From positions 1 to 64,000 of the forward strand of contig NZ_VTXD01000019.1 of assembly GCF_013114625.1 (NCBI RefSeq): a stretch of 64,000 bases of DNA, read 5' to 3'. Position numbers and translations under genes: made by a program. Shown here piece by piece: positions 18,783 through 29,348 of this stretch (position 1 is the first letter of the stretch; each line of letters begins with the position of its first letter). Below the pieces are notes generated by a model. The model worked only from the letters and a program-made list of their open reading frames with translations, was not told the DNA's origin and ran no database searches. The stretch is from Vibrio sp. 99-70-13A1 (GTDB lineage Bacteria; Pseudomonadota; Gammaproteobacteria; Enterobacterales; Vibrionaceae).

Positions 18783-19988
18783 TTACCACCAAGCCTCAAC
18801 TTGCATGCCTACACTAACTTCACTGCTTTTGCCTTCACCAAATGTGTTTTCGTTTTCTGAATCATTTAGGTACGTTGCAAAGATTCGAAATTCAGGGCGA
18901 GACCAAAAACCAACTTGAGGAACCCAAGCTTGAGCAAGAGTAAATTTGCTCCCTGCACCATCTTTGTTATTAATATTTTCAACAAAGCCACCGATCTCTA
19001 CAACCGTGCGCATTCTTTCATCCCACTTGTATAAAGGGCGAATAACGGCGCTGAAAGATTCATCATCACTGTTGTTACTGCCAACATCAGACGCAGAGGC
19101 ATAGCGAACTGTGTGTCCAAATTCGATATTGTCACCGATAGACACTACACCCCAGTTAATAATACGAAACCCTTCTGCATTATTATTTCCAGCATCACGA
19201 ACAATGCCTTTACCGGTTCCGAATGTCGCCATTTGCTCCGCATAACCAGAGTTAGCCACTTGAACAATGGTCTTATTAAAACCGGTAGAAAAACCCTGAT
19301 TTAAACTCGCAGTGAATAAAACACTGTCATCTGCATCAACCGACTGACCTTGCTTTTCATTAGCGAAGTTCATATCAACACCGAGTTCAAGATCCGCTTT
19401 ATCCCACAGCTTAATACCTGCGTAACGAACATCCGCGATCATAGCGGTCGTTTCTTTCCCGTCGTCAATATCGCCAGTTACCGTATCTTGAATCAAAGCC
19501 ACCGATAATTTACCTGGTCCCATTTTTATGTGTTCGACACCACCACCAATACCACTGACATCCCAGTAGTAGTTATCAATGATATGCACATCGTGACGTT
19601 GGTAATAACGCTCACCCGCCCACATCGCGACATCTTTATCTTCAAATAAACCAACCGCTTGAATGTTAAGTTGAACAACATCTACGCTCTTATCTGCGGC
19701 ATTGTCATCTTGCCCCTGCCAGTAAGACAACATAGAGTCGACAAGAAACGAAACATCATCTTCTGAATACAATTCTTTCTTAAACCCAAACTCACCGTAA
19801 AGGTCATTTTCATTTCCTAGACGCCCTACTTTATTTACTTCCCACTTGCTGTTGGAACCTCCTTCATTACTTAGCCCTACACCGCCCCTCATGTAGCCAT
19901 TAAACTCAAGAGGCGCAGTTTCACCTGCAAATAAATTCGGCGTAAGTAACGCAGTTGATAACGCAGCAGCAATTGGTAAAAGTTTCAT
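18783..19988 (-). CDS. LamB-type carbohydrate porin, probable trehalose porin
   Basis: A 401-residue outer-membrane porin of the maltoporin family: signal peptide ending near residue 21 (NLFA), then a mature N terminus LEFNGYMRGG typical of LamB-like proteins, internal aromatic-rich beta strands, and a C-terminal Trp. It lies apart from any maltose gene. Its promoter has two overlapping copies of the palindrome found before treB, so I infer that TreR controls it and that it admits trehalose or related disaccharides. The family is clear; the sugar is inferred. Confidence 0.87.
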   Translation of the reverse strand: MKLLPIAAALSTALLTPNLFAGETAPLEFNGYMRGGVGLSNEGGSNSKWEVNKVGRLGNENDLYGEFGFKKELYSEDDVSFLVDSMLSYWQGQDDNAADKSVDVVQLNIQAVGLFEDKDVAMWAGERYYQRHDVHIIDNYYWDVSGIGGGVEHIKMGPGKLSVALIQDTVTGDIDDGKETTAMIADVRYAGIKLWDKADLELGVDMNFANEKQGQSVDADDSVLFTASLNQGFSTGFNKTIVQVANSGYAEQMATFGTGKGIVRDAGNNNAEGFRIINWGVVSIGDNIEFGHTVRYASASDVGSNNSDDESFSAVIRPLYKWDERMRTVVEIGGFVENINNKDGAGSKFTLAQAWVPQVGFWSRPEFRIFATYLNDSENENTFGEGKSSEVSVGMQVEAWW

Positions 19989-20029
19989 CGTCTATTCCTT
20001 TCAGATCTTAGTTCGGCTTATTACTTAAA

Positions 20030-20061
20030 AATGGGAACATTCCCATGGGATCGATCCCATT
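20030..20061. promoter_or_regulatory. Overlapping TreR-type operators before the porin gene
   Basis: AATGGGAACATTCCCATG (20030-20047) overlaps ATGGGATCGATCCCAT (20045-20060), a perfect 16-bp palindrome; centres are 14 bp apart. They begin 42 bp upstream of the porin start. Confidence 0.78.
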
Positions 20062-20365
20062 TATATTCTGAATATTATAAATTGAAAGAAAATTGATTGA
20101 TTACTGTGATCAAGCTAACTATAGAAACGAGATAAAGTTGAGCGGAGTTGGATTATTCTGATGAATAATTAAAGCAAAAAATAAACATGAAAGGTCTAGA
20201 AGTGACGTGTTTTACATTGCAAAAAATAATACGTATCAAGTAAATGTAAGGAAGATAAGTAGAAAATCGGAAAGAAGATATGCAGGCTAAACCAAACTTA
20301 TATCGTGGAATTTAGCCTGTTAAAACTGCACCTAAATAATGATGCCGAGCCCGTTGTTAGAAGGG
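20062..20365. other. AT-rich intergenic region
   Basis: About 300 bp between the porin operators and the end of the DUF2310 gene. I see no gene or convincing regulatory element in it beyond a poor CRP-like half-site near 20106. Confidence 0.5.
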
Positions 20366-21142
20366 TTATTTTAGATGGTCCCAAGAGATGTTAGACACTA
20401 AACGGCAGTCATCACATTTAAAATAGAAGATGTCATGCAGAGGCTCATCAAGTAACCATTCACCATCGCATTTAGGGCACTTACGCTCTTTTTCGGCTTT
20501 CAAACTCACGCCGCCAACACGGTATAAGTAATAGTAAGTTGGAATCTCAGTCAGAAACTCAATACGTCCGCGCAGTCCCCAACCTCGTTTAAATAACACG
20601 CTCGTTGCGTCACTTATTTCCGTTAACGTTGCATGTTCAGCGCGGCATCCGCCTCCCATTTGCACTTCATCACAAGCTTGCCATTCCGTTTGCCACTTCA
20701 ATACCGCTTTATGGTCACCATTAAAAGTTGGTGGGTTTCGGTATAAAGGGATCGGCAACAAACTTTCACCGCTACGCAATGGTGAACATGTATGTACAAA
20801 TGTGGTGTAAAGTACTTGCCAGCTTGGTACTTCCTCTTCAGCCACTTCTTCAGAATTTAAATCGCGACCCAGCATTCTCATTTTAGGCGCTAATAAACTT
20901 GCTTCAGACAAACGCCCTAAACACACCTTTACAAAATCAGAATGATATTTAGGGTGAAGGCTATCTTCATCCGGGCAAACCACACGAACAAAAAACTCAC
21001 CGTCTCCCATCACAATTGGGAATTCACGACCGAGAACTTGACCGTTGTAACGAAGCGCATCCATCAATCCATTAACGGCTTTATCGACAGCGCTGACTGT
21101 CGTGTTATCAAAACATTCAAATTGTAATTCTAATACGTACAT
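20366..21142 (-). CDS. Zn-ribbon-containing DUF2310 protein
   Basis: A 258-residue protein of unknown function in the DUF2310 family, described as possibly nucleic-acid binding. A C-terminal zinc ribbon is clear: Cys-Pro-Lys-Cys, then about 20 residues later Cys-Asp-Asp-Cys. The rest is soluble with no recognised catalytic motif. I chose the ATG (MYVLELQFECF) at 21142; an upstream TTG at 21163 would overlap syd. It is 4 bp downstream of the syd stop, so syd and this gene form an operon. Confidence 0.85.
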   Translation of the reverse strand: MYVLELQFECFDNTTVSAVDKAVNGLMDALRYNGQVLGREFPIVMGDGEFFVRVVCPDEDSLHPKYHSDFVKVCLGRLSEASLLAPKMRMLGRDLNSEEVAEEEVPSWQVLYTTFVHTCSPLRSGESLLPIPLYRNPPTFNGDHKAVLKWQTEWQACDEVQMGGGCRAEHATLTEISDATSVLFKRGWGLRGRIEFLTEIPTYYYLYRVGGVSLKAEKERKCPKCDGEWLLDEPLHDIFYFKCDDCRLVSNISWDHLK

Positions 21143-21146
21143 GGAT

Positions 21147-21692
21147 TTATACCGCTGGAACAAGTTTTTCTAAAAATTCAGCAACTGTCTCTGCCAATAC
21201 GTCACGATTACTGGTACCCAAACGCTCAAGCACAACATTGCCAGTTAAATTACAAATAGAGATAACATCTAACTCGGCATCAGTTGCCGCAATAAATACG
21301 GTTGGTTTTAACTTTAAGCGGCGCTGAGTCACAAGGTGACCAAGAATATTTTCCTGCAAGCAAGCAAAATCTTCATCACTCCAAATTTGAAGCAAGGTTA
21401 AGTCGTTGCCATCGAAAGTCGCATTCATATCGGCGCTATATTGCACCCCATAGAACGTTTTAATATCTTCGTGAAGTGTTAATTCAATGCCATTTTCAAC
21501 ATTCGTAAAATCAGCATGTTGCTCACGTGGGTAGCTTTTCCATAGCACTGCGTCTTCAACTTTGCTTTCAACACAAGGTGACACTAAATCCATGAGTTCT
21601 TCATTACGAGGTAAGCTTTGGTGTTGCTGCTGCCATGCATCAACGTAACGTTGACTAAAAGAAAACAGTGCATCTTGGGCACAATGAGCCAT
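21147..21692 (-). CDS. syd: SecY-interacting protein Syd
   Basis: A 181-residue cytosolic protein matching Syd, which binds SecY and is thought to proofread or disassemble faulty translocons. Recognisable segments are the N-terminal helix with RYVDAWQQ, the central [14 protein letters not shown] and the [17 protein letters not shown] motif. It is divergent from queF, the same arrangement as in E. coli. Normal length. Confidence 0.92.
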   Translation of the reverse strand: MAHCAQDALFSFSQRYVDAWQQQHQSLPRNEELMDLVSPCVESKVEDAVLWKSYPREQHADFTNVENGIELTLHEDIKTFYGVQYSADMNATFDGNDLTLLQIWSDEDFACLQENILGHLVTQRRLKLKPTVFIAATDAELDVISICNLTGNVVLERLGTSNRDVLAETVAEFLEKLVPAV

Positions 21693-21823
21693 GAAAATCT
21701 CCTAACGCATAATATTAGATTGGAATCTCTCACCTTTCTGCACCGACTAAGCGATGACTTAATGACACAGTTAAGGGGATTCAGTAAAATTGGCACCATT
21801 CTAATCGAATTTGAAGCGAAAGT

Positions 21824-22678
21824 ATGAGCAAATATTCTGATGCAAAAGAGCTAGCGGGTTTAACCCTAGGGCAAAAAACCGAGTACTCAAACCAATACGA
21901 TGCGAGCCTCTTGCAACCAGTTCCGCGTAGCCTAAACCGTGACGACCTAAATCTTGGTAATGAATTGCCTTTCAAAGGGCATGATTTATGGACAATGTAC
22001 GAACTATCTTGGTTAAACGACAAAGGTTTACCTCAAGTCGCGGTTGGTGATGTTTATATTCCGGCCACTAGCCAAAATTTGATTGAGTCAAAATCTTTTA
22101 AGCTATACCTGAACAGCTACAACCAAACTCGTTTCAAATCTTGGGATGATGTACAAGCACGCTTGGCTCAAGATCTTTCACAATGTGCAGGGGAAGCGGT
22201 TAATGTTAATATTCATTCTGTTTCAGAATATACGGATCAGCCAATTGTAACGATGGGCGGTACATGTATAGATGACCAAGACATTGAAATTTCAAGCTAT
22301 GAATTTGAAGCCTCTCTTTTAGAGGGTGCTGTAAGTGAGAAAGAAGCAGAAGAAATAGAAGAAACACTGCACAGCCACTTATTAAAGTCGAACTGTCTAA
22401 TCACCAACCAACCAGATTGGGGAAGTGTTGAGATTGCTTATTCAGGCAAGCAGATTAACCGTGAAGCACTGCTTCGCTATTTGGTTTCTTTCCGTGAACA
22501 TAATGAGTTCCACGAGCAATGTGTTGAACGAATTTTCACAGACATCATGAAGTACTGCCAACCAAGTAAGCTTACCGTTTACGCTCGCTATACTCGTCGC
22601 GGAGGGTTAGACATCAACCCATATCGCTCAAGTGAACAAGATAAACCAAACCATAACATGCGCATGGCTCGCCAATAG
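21824..22678 (+). CDS. queF: NADPH-dependent 7-cyano-7-deazaguanine reductase
   Basis: A 284-residue enzyme of the long, bimodular QueF type that reduces preQ0 to preQ1 in queuosine biosynthesis. The catalytic cysteine is C191 in [14 protein letters not shown], and the NADPH motif [13 protein letters not shown] is at residues 88-100. Divergent from syd. Full length. Confidence 0.97.
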   Translation: MSKYSDAKELAGLTLGQKTEYSNQYDASLLQPVPRSLNRDDLNLGNELPFKGHDLWTMYELSWLNDKGLPQVAVGDVYIPATSQNLIESKSFKLYLNSYNQTRFKSWDDVQARLAQDLSQCAGEAVNVNIHSVSEYTDQPIVTMGGTCIDDQDIEISSYEFEASLLEGAVSEKEAEEIEETLHSHLLKSNCLITNQPDWGSVEIAYSGKQINREALLRYLVSFREHNEFHEQCVERIFTDIMKYCQPSKLTVYARYTRRGGLDINPYRSSEQDKPNHNMRMARQ

Positions 22679-22716
22679 CGTTTGGCTTAATCACACTATT
22701 ATTCAGGGATCTTAAA

Positions 22717-24975
22717 ATGCGTTGGTTTTATGTAATTGGTTTATTGTTTGTCAGCTTAAGCTCAGCGGCAACTGCCTCTGTGTACTCTTCAGCATTGCTG
22801 AATGAAGCAAACAATCTTATAGAAATAGAGCCTAGCCGAGCTCGGCTCATTGCTAGCAATTACCTAAACTACCGCACCTTGTCTGATCAAAGTGAAAAAA
22901 GCCCTTCTGCGATTTCAAGAGAAGAAACAGACTCTTCTTTACGAACGCCAAACGGCAGTATTGATGCTTACCGAATTCTCGCTCAAGCTGAGTTCAATTT
23001 AGGCAATACTCGGGCGGCTATTCAGCACTTAAATGATGCTGAAAAACTAACAGAAACGCATCACCTTCCTTACGTTTATTTAGATGTTCAAATACTTAAG
23101 GCAAGGTTGATCTGGAAGAATGACCAAAATTCATTAAAAGCGAACCAAACGCTAGACACTATAGAGAGCGAGTTAAAATCAGCAAGCCAGACGCTACGTT
23201 TAACCGACGGTATTACCTACCGATTAACCATGCTTCGAGCTGAAATTGCTTCTTTTGACAATAAAGTGGATGAAGCTGAAGCCTACTTTAAACAAGCAAA
23301 ATCGTATTTGGATCAGCGTTATTCTGAGAAAATAACCATTGATTATCATATTTCTATTGGTGAGTTTTATCTCAATCATCAGCAATATAATCATGCTTTA
23401 TCAGAGCTTTTATACGGATATTGGAAGTCTGTAGAAGGAAATTTAAGCTCAAGGCTTGCCAAAGTAAACCGGCTACTTGCTCAACTATTTTTTGAAAGAC
23501 AAGTTCTAGACAAAGCTCTTGAGCACTTATCTCAAGCTGCTGATTTTTATGATAACTTTGAGAAATCTCCTATTCTCGCAAGTGTACTTAAACAAATGGG
23601 TGATGTGTATTACTTCCAAGGAAAATACAACCTTGCGCTCGTGCACTTTTTCAATGTGTTAGATCATGAAAGCACAGACCGTGATATATCACAGGTTATC
23701 GATATTCGTATCAGTTTAGCAGCCACTTATTTGCGCTTATATAACTACCCTTTAGCTGAACAATATTTGTCACGCGCCCTCGACTTACTCGAATATACAG
23801 ACATCCCACGATTAGAGGCTAAAGCAGCATTATTATCTGCGGGTTTGGCGTATCACCTGCAAGAGAGCAGTGCCGTGGTCGAGAACGCGAGCAGAGCGCT
23901 TGATATTGCGCTTGCATCAGACAACACCATTTTATCTAAACGTTCTTACTTTTTATTATCTCTTGGTTATGAACAAGCAGGTCAACCTCAACAAGCTTTG
24001 AACTATTTGAAGCAGTACAATGCTCTTGTCGCTTTAAAACAGCAAACTCTCAATCGAGTCAGTGAAGACGCATTCCGTCAGCAAAAAGAATTTGCGGAGC
24101 AGACACTTCACTATTCAGGGCAAGAACTTGAACTCAAACGATACAAATTCGAGCATCGAAAATTCCAAAAAATCTCTTTTGCTCTCTTCTTATTCAGCAT
24201 TATTTTATTTTTCTTTGTACTGCGACGTGGATATATCATCCAAAATCAAGCTAGGGAAATTGACTCATTACGTAAAGACCTCTTCACACATTCCCGCTCT
24301 AAGATGAGTAACCTAAGAATGCTGAACGCGAAACTGTCAAATTCATTACTGCAAATGAGCGAAACATTTGAACAATGGCAGCTTGGAGAACTCATTCACG
24401 AGCCACTCAACGACCGGTTGCGCTTTGTCATGATTGACTTGCCCTTCCTGCGTAATATGTATACTCAAAACGGTTACAAATCTGGATTAGAATTAGAAGA
24501 AGCTTTTGGTGCGTTTTTGAAAAGCAAGCTAGAAGACCCTGCGCGTATTTATCATTTTTCTGATGCTAACTTGCTCTATATCGAACCCAATGGTGATCGT
24601 AATACTTCTCCAGAAAGCATGTTCAGGAAGATCCAATCATGGATTATTGAATTTGAACCAGAGCGCAATATTAATAGAAACATTCGTGTAGGTATCGCCG
24701 ATTATCCATTCTTGCCTCGCGCATATACAGCCATCAATGATCAAGAATTGCTAGATGTTCTACTTATGTCTACCAACATTGCTCGTGAAATTAGTCTTAA
24801 AGAACGCAGTAGTCAGTGGGTGTATCTGAAGGCAATCGACAGTGCACCTGCAGCAAGTCTTGCAACTGGTAACATAAGAGAAGCCTGTAAACACGCAATA
24901 AATCAAGGGCTAATAAAGGTTCAGTCCTCGTATAAGAATGAGGACAGCATCAAAAAAATGCTAAAAGATGACTAA
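22717..24975 (+). CDS. Membrane TPR protein with degenerate GGDEF domain
   Basis: A 752-residue protein: signal peptide (about 1-20), tetratricopeptide repeats over about 75-450 in the periplasm, a transmembrane helix at about 486-506, a short coiled coil, then a cytoplasmic domain (about 560-735) with the layout of a GGDEF domain. The expected GGDEF motif is replaced by SDANL (615-619), so diguanylate cyclase activity is very unlikely. Surrounding hallmarks remain (FVMIDLPFLRNMYTQNGYKSG and a late VGIADYPFLPRA). It probably senses something through the TPRs. The next gene, 118 bp on, encodes a GGDEF enzyme; the two may work together. Confidence 0.82.
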   Translation: MRWFYVIGLLFVSLSSAATASVYSSALLNEANNLIEIEPSRARLIASNYLNYRTLSDQSEKSPSAISREETDSSLRTPNGSIDAYRILAQAEFNLGNTRAAIQHLNDAEKLTETHHLPYVYLDVQILKARLIWKNDQNSLKANQTLDTIESELKSASQTLRLTDGITYRLTMLRAEIASFDNKVDEAEAYFKQAKSYLDQRYSEKITIDYHISIGEFYLNHQQYNHALSELLYGYWKSVEGNLSSRLAKVNRLLAQLFFERQVLDKALEHLSQAADFYDNFEKSPILASVLKQMGDVYYFQGKYNLALVHFFNVLDHESTDRDISQVIDIRISLAATYLRLYNYPLAEQYLSRALDLLEYTDIPRLEAKAALLSAGLAYHLQESSAVVENASRALDIALASDNTILSKRSYFLLSLGYEQAGQPQQALNYLKQYNALVALKQQTLNRVSEDAFRQQKEFAEQTLHYSGQELELKRYKFEHRKFQKISFALFLFSIILFFFVLRRGYIIQNQAREIDSLRKDLFTHSRSKMSNLRMLNAKLSNSLLQMSETFEQWQLGELIHEPLNDRLRFVMIDLPFLRNMYTQNGYKSGLELEEAFGAFLKSKLEDPARIYHFSDANLLYIEPNGDRNTSPESMFRKIQSWIIEFEPERNINRNIRVGIADYPFLPRAYTAINDQELLDVLLMSTNIAREISLKERSSQWVYLKAIDSAPAASLATGNIREACKHAINQGLIKVQSSYKNEDSIKKMLKDD

Positions 24976-25093
24976 TTAGCAAGCGGTTGATGACCTGAAT
25001 CAGTGACCTTATTTTTAGTTTTGTTATTATCAATGAATTCTGATTTCATTTTAAAGATCGTAACTGATCTATGCGGTAATAGTTTATTTATTT

Positions 25094-26659
25094 ATGGGTA
25101 TGCTCGAACAAGACATTCAAGCTCAACTTCACCTACTGAAATCTCAGTTAGAACAGGTGCGTTTGACACAACGAGATACTTCGTTCAAATTTAAACGAGA
25201 ACAAAAAGTTCTTAAGCGCATAGTTGCATCTTTAAGTGGTGCTTGCATTGGCAATAACCAGCACCTTGATGAAAACCTGACAGCACTTAGGGAAGAGCTA
25301 GAAAAACAAAAAGATATCAGCTCTATGATCCCTCGGCTTGCAGTCTTAGAAAGGATGCTCAAGCAAAAAACGTTGGCTATGGAAAAACAGACCGGACATT
25401 TAGACGACACGATTAAACACAGCGGTGAGACACTTCAACGCATCACAGGTCTTCCTGCTCAATTAAAACGAGACCTTCGTAATTTACTGAGTTTTTCAGA
25501 AGGTCATGGCAACCAAAAGGTTGACCATGCAATGAAACTACTGAGTATCTATGAGCGCGCCATTAAGATCATGGCGACTAATTCTAGAAACACATTTTCC
25601 GATTCAGATAACTCCCCGGAACAAGAAATCCTTTCCGCTCTGGCTGATGAACTTCAGCACTTAATCACTGAACTCGATTTTGAAGGCGAGTCCGGCGATA
25701 TTCTCATTGATATTAGAGCGAAGCTGTTACTTGGGGTATCGACTCAAAACTTATTCGAGTTAACTCTGCAAGTTCTTAAACTTGTTATTGAAGGGACGAA
25801 TCTAGAACGTAAAACGTCTGAGCAGTTCATTGAACAACTCAACGCGTCATTATCTTCAAGCATCAAAACTGCCGACCAAAATGCAGACCAAAGCCAAAGC
25901 TATTTCGAGCACCGCCAAAATCTAAATAATGAACTCGGTGAGTTAGTCGTAAAGAGCCAAGCCTCTGTCGATAACTCAAAAGATCTCGACACCCTTAAAA
26001 CCTCGATTAACCCTCTGCTCAGTGAACTCGCTTCCTTATCTGAAAGATTAAATCACGCTGAGGAAAGAGAACAAATTCTTATAGAACGAATGAATTACGG
26101 CAAAAATCAACTCGGTACGCTTTATGAAGTGACCCAAGATTATCGTCGTCGTTTAGAAGATCAGGCAAAGCGAATGCTGCTTGACCCTCTCACTAAAGTC
26201 TATAACCGTACAGCCCTGACGGATCGTTTAGAATTAGAGTATCGTCGTTGGATTCGTTCTCAACACTCCTTGAGAGTCGTACTTTTAGATATTGACAACT
26301 TTAAAGCAATTAATGACAGTTTTGGTTATACCGCCGGTGATAAAGCACTGAAAATTATCGCTCGTACTATCACAAAAGAAGCGGGTGATACTGATACTGT
26401 TGCTCGTTTCTCTGGTGAAGAATTTGTTTTACTGGTACCTGAACAAAGTGATGAATATTGCCACCAGCTCATTCAAAATATTCAAGCTCAGGTCAGTCGC
26501 TTGCCATTTAAGTTCCGTGACAAGCAAATCACAATTACGCTGTGCGCCGCTAGCACCCAATTTAAAGAATCAGATACTCCTGAAGAAGTATTAGAGCGAA
26601 TGAATAAGACATTAAATAAAGCGAAAAAGCGCGGTACTAACCAGTTGGTTTGGCACTAA
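25094..26659 (+). CDS. GGDEF-domain protein, probable diguanylate cyclase
   Basis: A 521-residue cytosolic protein. Residues 1-360 are largely helical with long coiled-coil stretches and no membrane segment; residues 363-521 are a GGDEF domain starting DPLTKVYNRTAL. The active-site motif is SGEEF (440-444), a variant with the first glycine replaced by serine; the metal-binding Asp is present in LLDIDNFKAIND. The usual RxxD inhibitory site just upstream reads GDTD, so product inhibition by that route is unlikely. Activity is plausible but unproven. It follows the TPR/degenerate-GGDEF gene on the same strand. Confidence 0.87.
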   Translation: MGMLEQDIQAQLHLLKSQLEQVRLTQRDTSFKFKREQKVLKRIVASLSGACIGNNQHLDENLTALREELEKQKDISSMIPRLAVLERMLKQKTLAMEKQTGHLDDTIKHSGETLQRITGLPAQLKRDLRNLLSFSEGHGNQKVDHAMKLLSIYERAIKIMATNSRNTFSDSDNSPEQEILSALADELQHLITELDFEGESGDILIDIRAKLLLGVSTQNLFELTLQVLKLVIEGTNLERKTSEQFIEQLNASLSSSIKTADQNADQSQSYFEHRQNLNNELGELVVKSQASVDNSKDLDTLKTSINPLLSELASLSERLNHAEEREQILIERMNYGKNQLGTLYEVTQDYRRRLEDQAKRMLLDPLTKVYNRTALTDRLELEYRRWIRSQHSLRVVLLDIDNFKAINDSFGYTAGDKALKIIARTITKEAGDTDTVARFSGEEFVLLVPEQSDEYCHQLIQNIQAQVSRLPFKFRDKQITITLCAASTQFKESDTPEEVLERMNKTLNKAKKRGTNQLVWH

Positions 26660-27007
26660 TTTATCAGGTCTTAGATTTACTTCAATAATTCAAATACTTA
26701 TCACATAACAAACCCTCAAATCTTTGCTAAGCTAATGGTTAACATTTGCTTAACAGGCAAATCTAAATGTAGTGCATAGCTTTTTGAACATTGCTTTATT
26801 CAAAATAGATTTATGTAAAATAGCTTTATGCAAACATGTCATTTTCTTCGAAGGCAAAGCAAACTGATTCTTTTGATTTAATAATAATTAATTGTATTCC
26901 GTTTTCTACATCTCTCTTAAAGCGTTCCAAAGCTTTGCTTTCTCTTCATATGAATTAGCCTCCGTCACAAACACTATGGCCTAATTCAGATTTAATAAGG
27001 AGGCATT
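26660..27007. other. Intergenic region upstream of ppnN
   Basis: 348 bp, AT-rich. A perfect 6-7-6 inverted repeat (ATTTGC, TTAACAG, GCAAAT; 26744-26762) has no T-run after it. No gene seen. Confidence 0.5.
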
Positions 27008-28363
27008 ATGATTACTCATATCAGCCCAGCAGGCAGCATGGATTTGCTTTCTCAACTTGAAGTTGAGCGTCTTAAGAAAACCGCATCCAGTGACCTTTAC
27101 CAACTGTATCGTAACTGTACTCTCGCAGTGCTTAACTCTGGCAGCCATACTGATAACTCCAAAGAGTTGCTCGATAAATATCAATCATTTGATGTAGAAG
27201 TGGTTCGACGAGAGCGTGGAATAAAGCTTGAACTAAGCAATCCACCAGAACACGCTTTTGTTGATGGTGAGATAATTAAAGGCATTCAAGAACACCTATT
27301 TTCAGTATTGCGAGACATTGTGTATGTGAATATGCACCTTGCAGATAACCAAAGGTTGAACCCTACCAACGCAACGCATATTACCAACTTAGTTTTCGGT
27401 ATTTTAAGAAATGCCAGAGCTCTGACTCCCGGCATTGAACCCAACCTTGTCGTTTGTTGGGGTGGTCACTCAATTAATGCAACTGAGTACCAATATACTC
27501 GCGAAGTTGGAAACGAGATGGGGCTTCGTGAACTCAACATATGCACAGGCTGTGGTCCTGGTGCAATGGAAGGTCCAATGAAAGGGGCTGCAATTGGGCA
27601 TGCAAAACAGCGCTATACGCAGCATAGATATTTAGGGCTAACGGAGCCTTCAATTATTGCAGCTGAGCCGCCAAACCCGATTGTGAATGAGCTAGTCATC
27701 ATGCCTGACATCGAAAAGCGTCTTGAAGCTTTTGTTCGTATGGCGCATGGCATTGTGATTTTTCCAGGTGGTCCGGGGACAGCTGAAGAACTGCTTTATA
27801 TCCTTGGAATTATGATGCATCCGAAAAATGCAGATCAACCCATGCCAATTGTATTAACGGGCTCAAAAGAAAGCGAAGCTTACTTCCGTTCTATTGACAC
27901 ATTCATTGCAGAAACCTTAGGTGAAGAAGCACAGAAGCATTATGAGATTGTTATTGATGACCCTGCACGCGCGGCAAAAATCATGAAACAAGCGATGCCG
28001 AATGTTCGCTCTCACCGTAAAGAGACAGGTGATGCCTACAGCTACAACTGGTCTTTGCATATTGAACCTGAATTCCAGATGCCATTTGAACCAACCCATG
28101 ACTCTATGGCAGCACTAGATCTCCACATGGATCAAAAAGCGGAAGATCTGGCGGCGAATTTACGTAAAGCTTTCTCAGGAATTGTGGCTGGTAACGTCAA
28201 AGCAGAAGGTATTTTAGAAATAGAAAAGCATGGTCCATTCATCATTGATGGTGATAAAGCGCTGATGACTAAAATGGATAAACTACTCAATGACTTTGTG
28301 GATCAACATAGAATGAAGCTGCCCGGCGGTAGCGACTATGTACCTTGCTATAAAATTGCTTAG
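27008..28363 (+). CDS. ppnN: Nucleotide 5'-monophosphate nucleosidase PpnN
   Basis: A 451-residue enzyme of the YgdH/LOG superfamily that cleaves nucleoside monophosphates into base and ribose-5-phosphate; the E. coli enzyme is stimulated by (p)ppGpp. The nucleotide-binding signature [12 protein letters not shown] is at about residues 255-266, and [20 protein letters not shown] near residue 180. An AAGGAGG ribosome binding site precedes the start. Full length for the family, including both extra terminal domains. Confidence 0.95.
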   Translation: MITHISPAGSMDLLSQLEVERLKKTASSDLYQLYRNCTLAVLNSGSHTDNSKELLDKYQSFDVEVVRRERGIKLELSNPPEHAFVDGEIIKGIQEHLFSVLRDIVYVNMHLADNQRLNPTNATHITNLVFGILRNARALTPGIEPNLVVCWGGHSINATEYQYTREVGNEMGLRELNICTGCGPGAMEGPMKGAAIGHAKQRYTQHRYLGLTEPSIIAAEPPNPIVNELVIMPDIEKRLEAFVRMAHGIVIFPGGPGTAEELLYILGIMMHPKNADQPMPIVLTGSKESEAYFRSIDTFIAETLGEEAQKHYEIVIDDPARAAKIMKQAMPNVRSHRKETGDAYSYNWSLHIEPEFQMPFEPTHDSMAALDLHMDQKAEDLAANLRKAFSGIVAGNVKAEGILEIEKHGPFIIDGDKALMTKMDKLLNDFVDQHRMKLPGGSDYVPCYKIA

Positions 28364-28525
28364 GCTATTAGGTTGAAAGGTTATTGTTCCGAAAGGCAAT
28401 TGATCTAAAAAGCTATTGGGTCGAAACATTTTTGTCCAAAGAGTCCACTCAAAGCTATAAAGGCAATGGATAAAAAGCCGCACACACGTCACTGACATTT
28501 CAACTGACTAAACGATGCGTTACTA

Positions 28526-28554
28526 TAAGGGGCGAATTGATAAGCCCCTTATTT
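28526..28554 (+). terminator. Hairpin between ppnN and xni
   Basis: TAAGGGGC, 10-nt loop, GCCCCTTA then TTTATTA, ending 20 bp before the xni ATG. It may terminate ppnN transcripts or attenuate read-through into xni. Confidence 0.55.
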
Positions 28555-28574
28555 ATTACCTTTACTGGAAACGT

Positions 28575-29348
28575 ATGTCTATTCACCTTGTTATTATCGA
28601 TGCTTTAAACCTCATCCGACGCGTACACTCTGCTCAGCCGGATCCAGCCGATATCGCAAGAACTCTTACGACGACTAATCGCACACTATCTAGAATTTTA
28701 TCTGAATCTCAGCCTACCCACATCATTGCTGTTTTTGACCATCACCTGCAAGATCGTGGCTGGCGTGCTGAACTGCTACCGACTTATAAACAAAACCGAA
28801 AACCAATGCCTGCACCTCTAATGGAAGGGTTAGATGCCATTCAACAAGCTTGGTGGGAACTGGGGATTGATTCATTACTTTCCGATGGTGATGAAGCGGA
28901 TGATTTGGTCGCGACACTCGCAAAAAAAGTCGCTGACCATGGTGAAACCGTAACGATTATTTCGACAGATAAAGGTTATTGCCAATTACTCTCCCCTACT
29001 CTGCAAATTCGCGATTACTTTCAGCATCGATGGTTAGATAAACCCTTCATTGAAAGTGAGTTTGGCGTTAAACCAGAACAATTATCCGACTATTGGGGGC
29101 TTACTGGAGTCAGCTCTAGCCAAGTGCCTGGCATTCCTGGTGTGGGTCCAAAAGCAGCAAAAGAAATTCTAACCGCCTATAACGACATTGAAGAAGCCTA
29201 TCAAGCCGATGACTTACCTAAGAAATACCGTAAGAAGTTTGATGAGCACATTGAATCTGCCCGTGTATGTAAAAAGATCTCAGCTCTGAAAACCGATATA
29301 GAATTAGGCTTTAACCTGCAAGATCTCCGTTATAACGAACCTCAGTAA
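28575..29348 (+). CDS. xni: Flap endonuclease Xni
   Basis: A 257-residue relative of the 5'-nuclease domain of DNA polymerase I (E. coli YgdG/ExoIX). Conserved acidic clusters are visible (LLSDGDEADDLVATLA, IISTDKGYCQLL) and the helix-hairpin-helix PGIPGVGPKAAKEIL near residue 190. I start at the ATG MSIHLVIIDALNL; an upstream in-frame ATG at 28515 would put the coding region across the hairpin. Metal-dependent flap binding or cleavage is the family role. Confidence 0.93.
   Translation: MSIHLVIIDALNLIRRVHSAQPDPADIARTLTTTNRTLSRILSESQPTHIIAVFDHHLQDRGWRAELLPTYKQNRKPMPAPLMEGLDAIQQAWWELGIDSLLSDGDEADDLVATLAKKVADHGETVTIISTDKGYCQLLSPTLQIRDYFQHRWLDKPFIESEFGVKPEQLSDYWGLTGVSSSQVPGIPGVGPKAAKEILTAYNDIEEAYQADDLPKKYRKKFDEHIESARVCKKISALKTDIELGFNLQDLRYNEPQ

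Noticed and set aside
20106..20121. CRP site before the LamB-type porin
   Set aside because: Only the first half (TGTGA) matches; the second half matches 2 of 5 bases.
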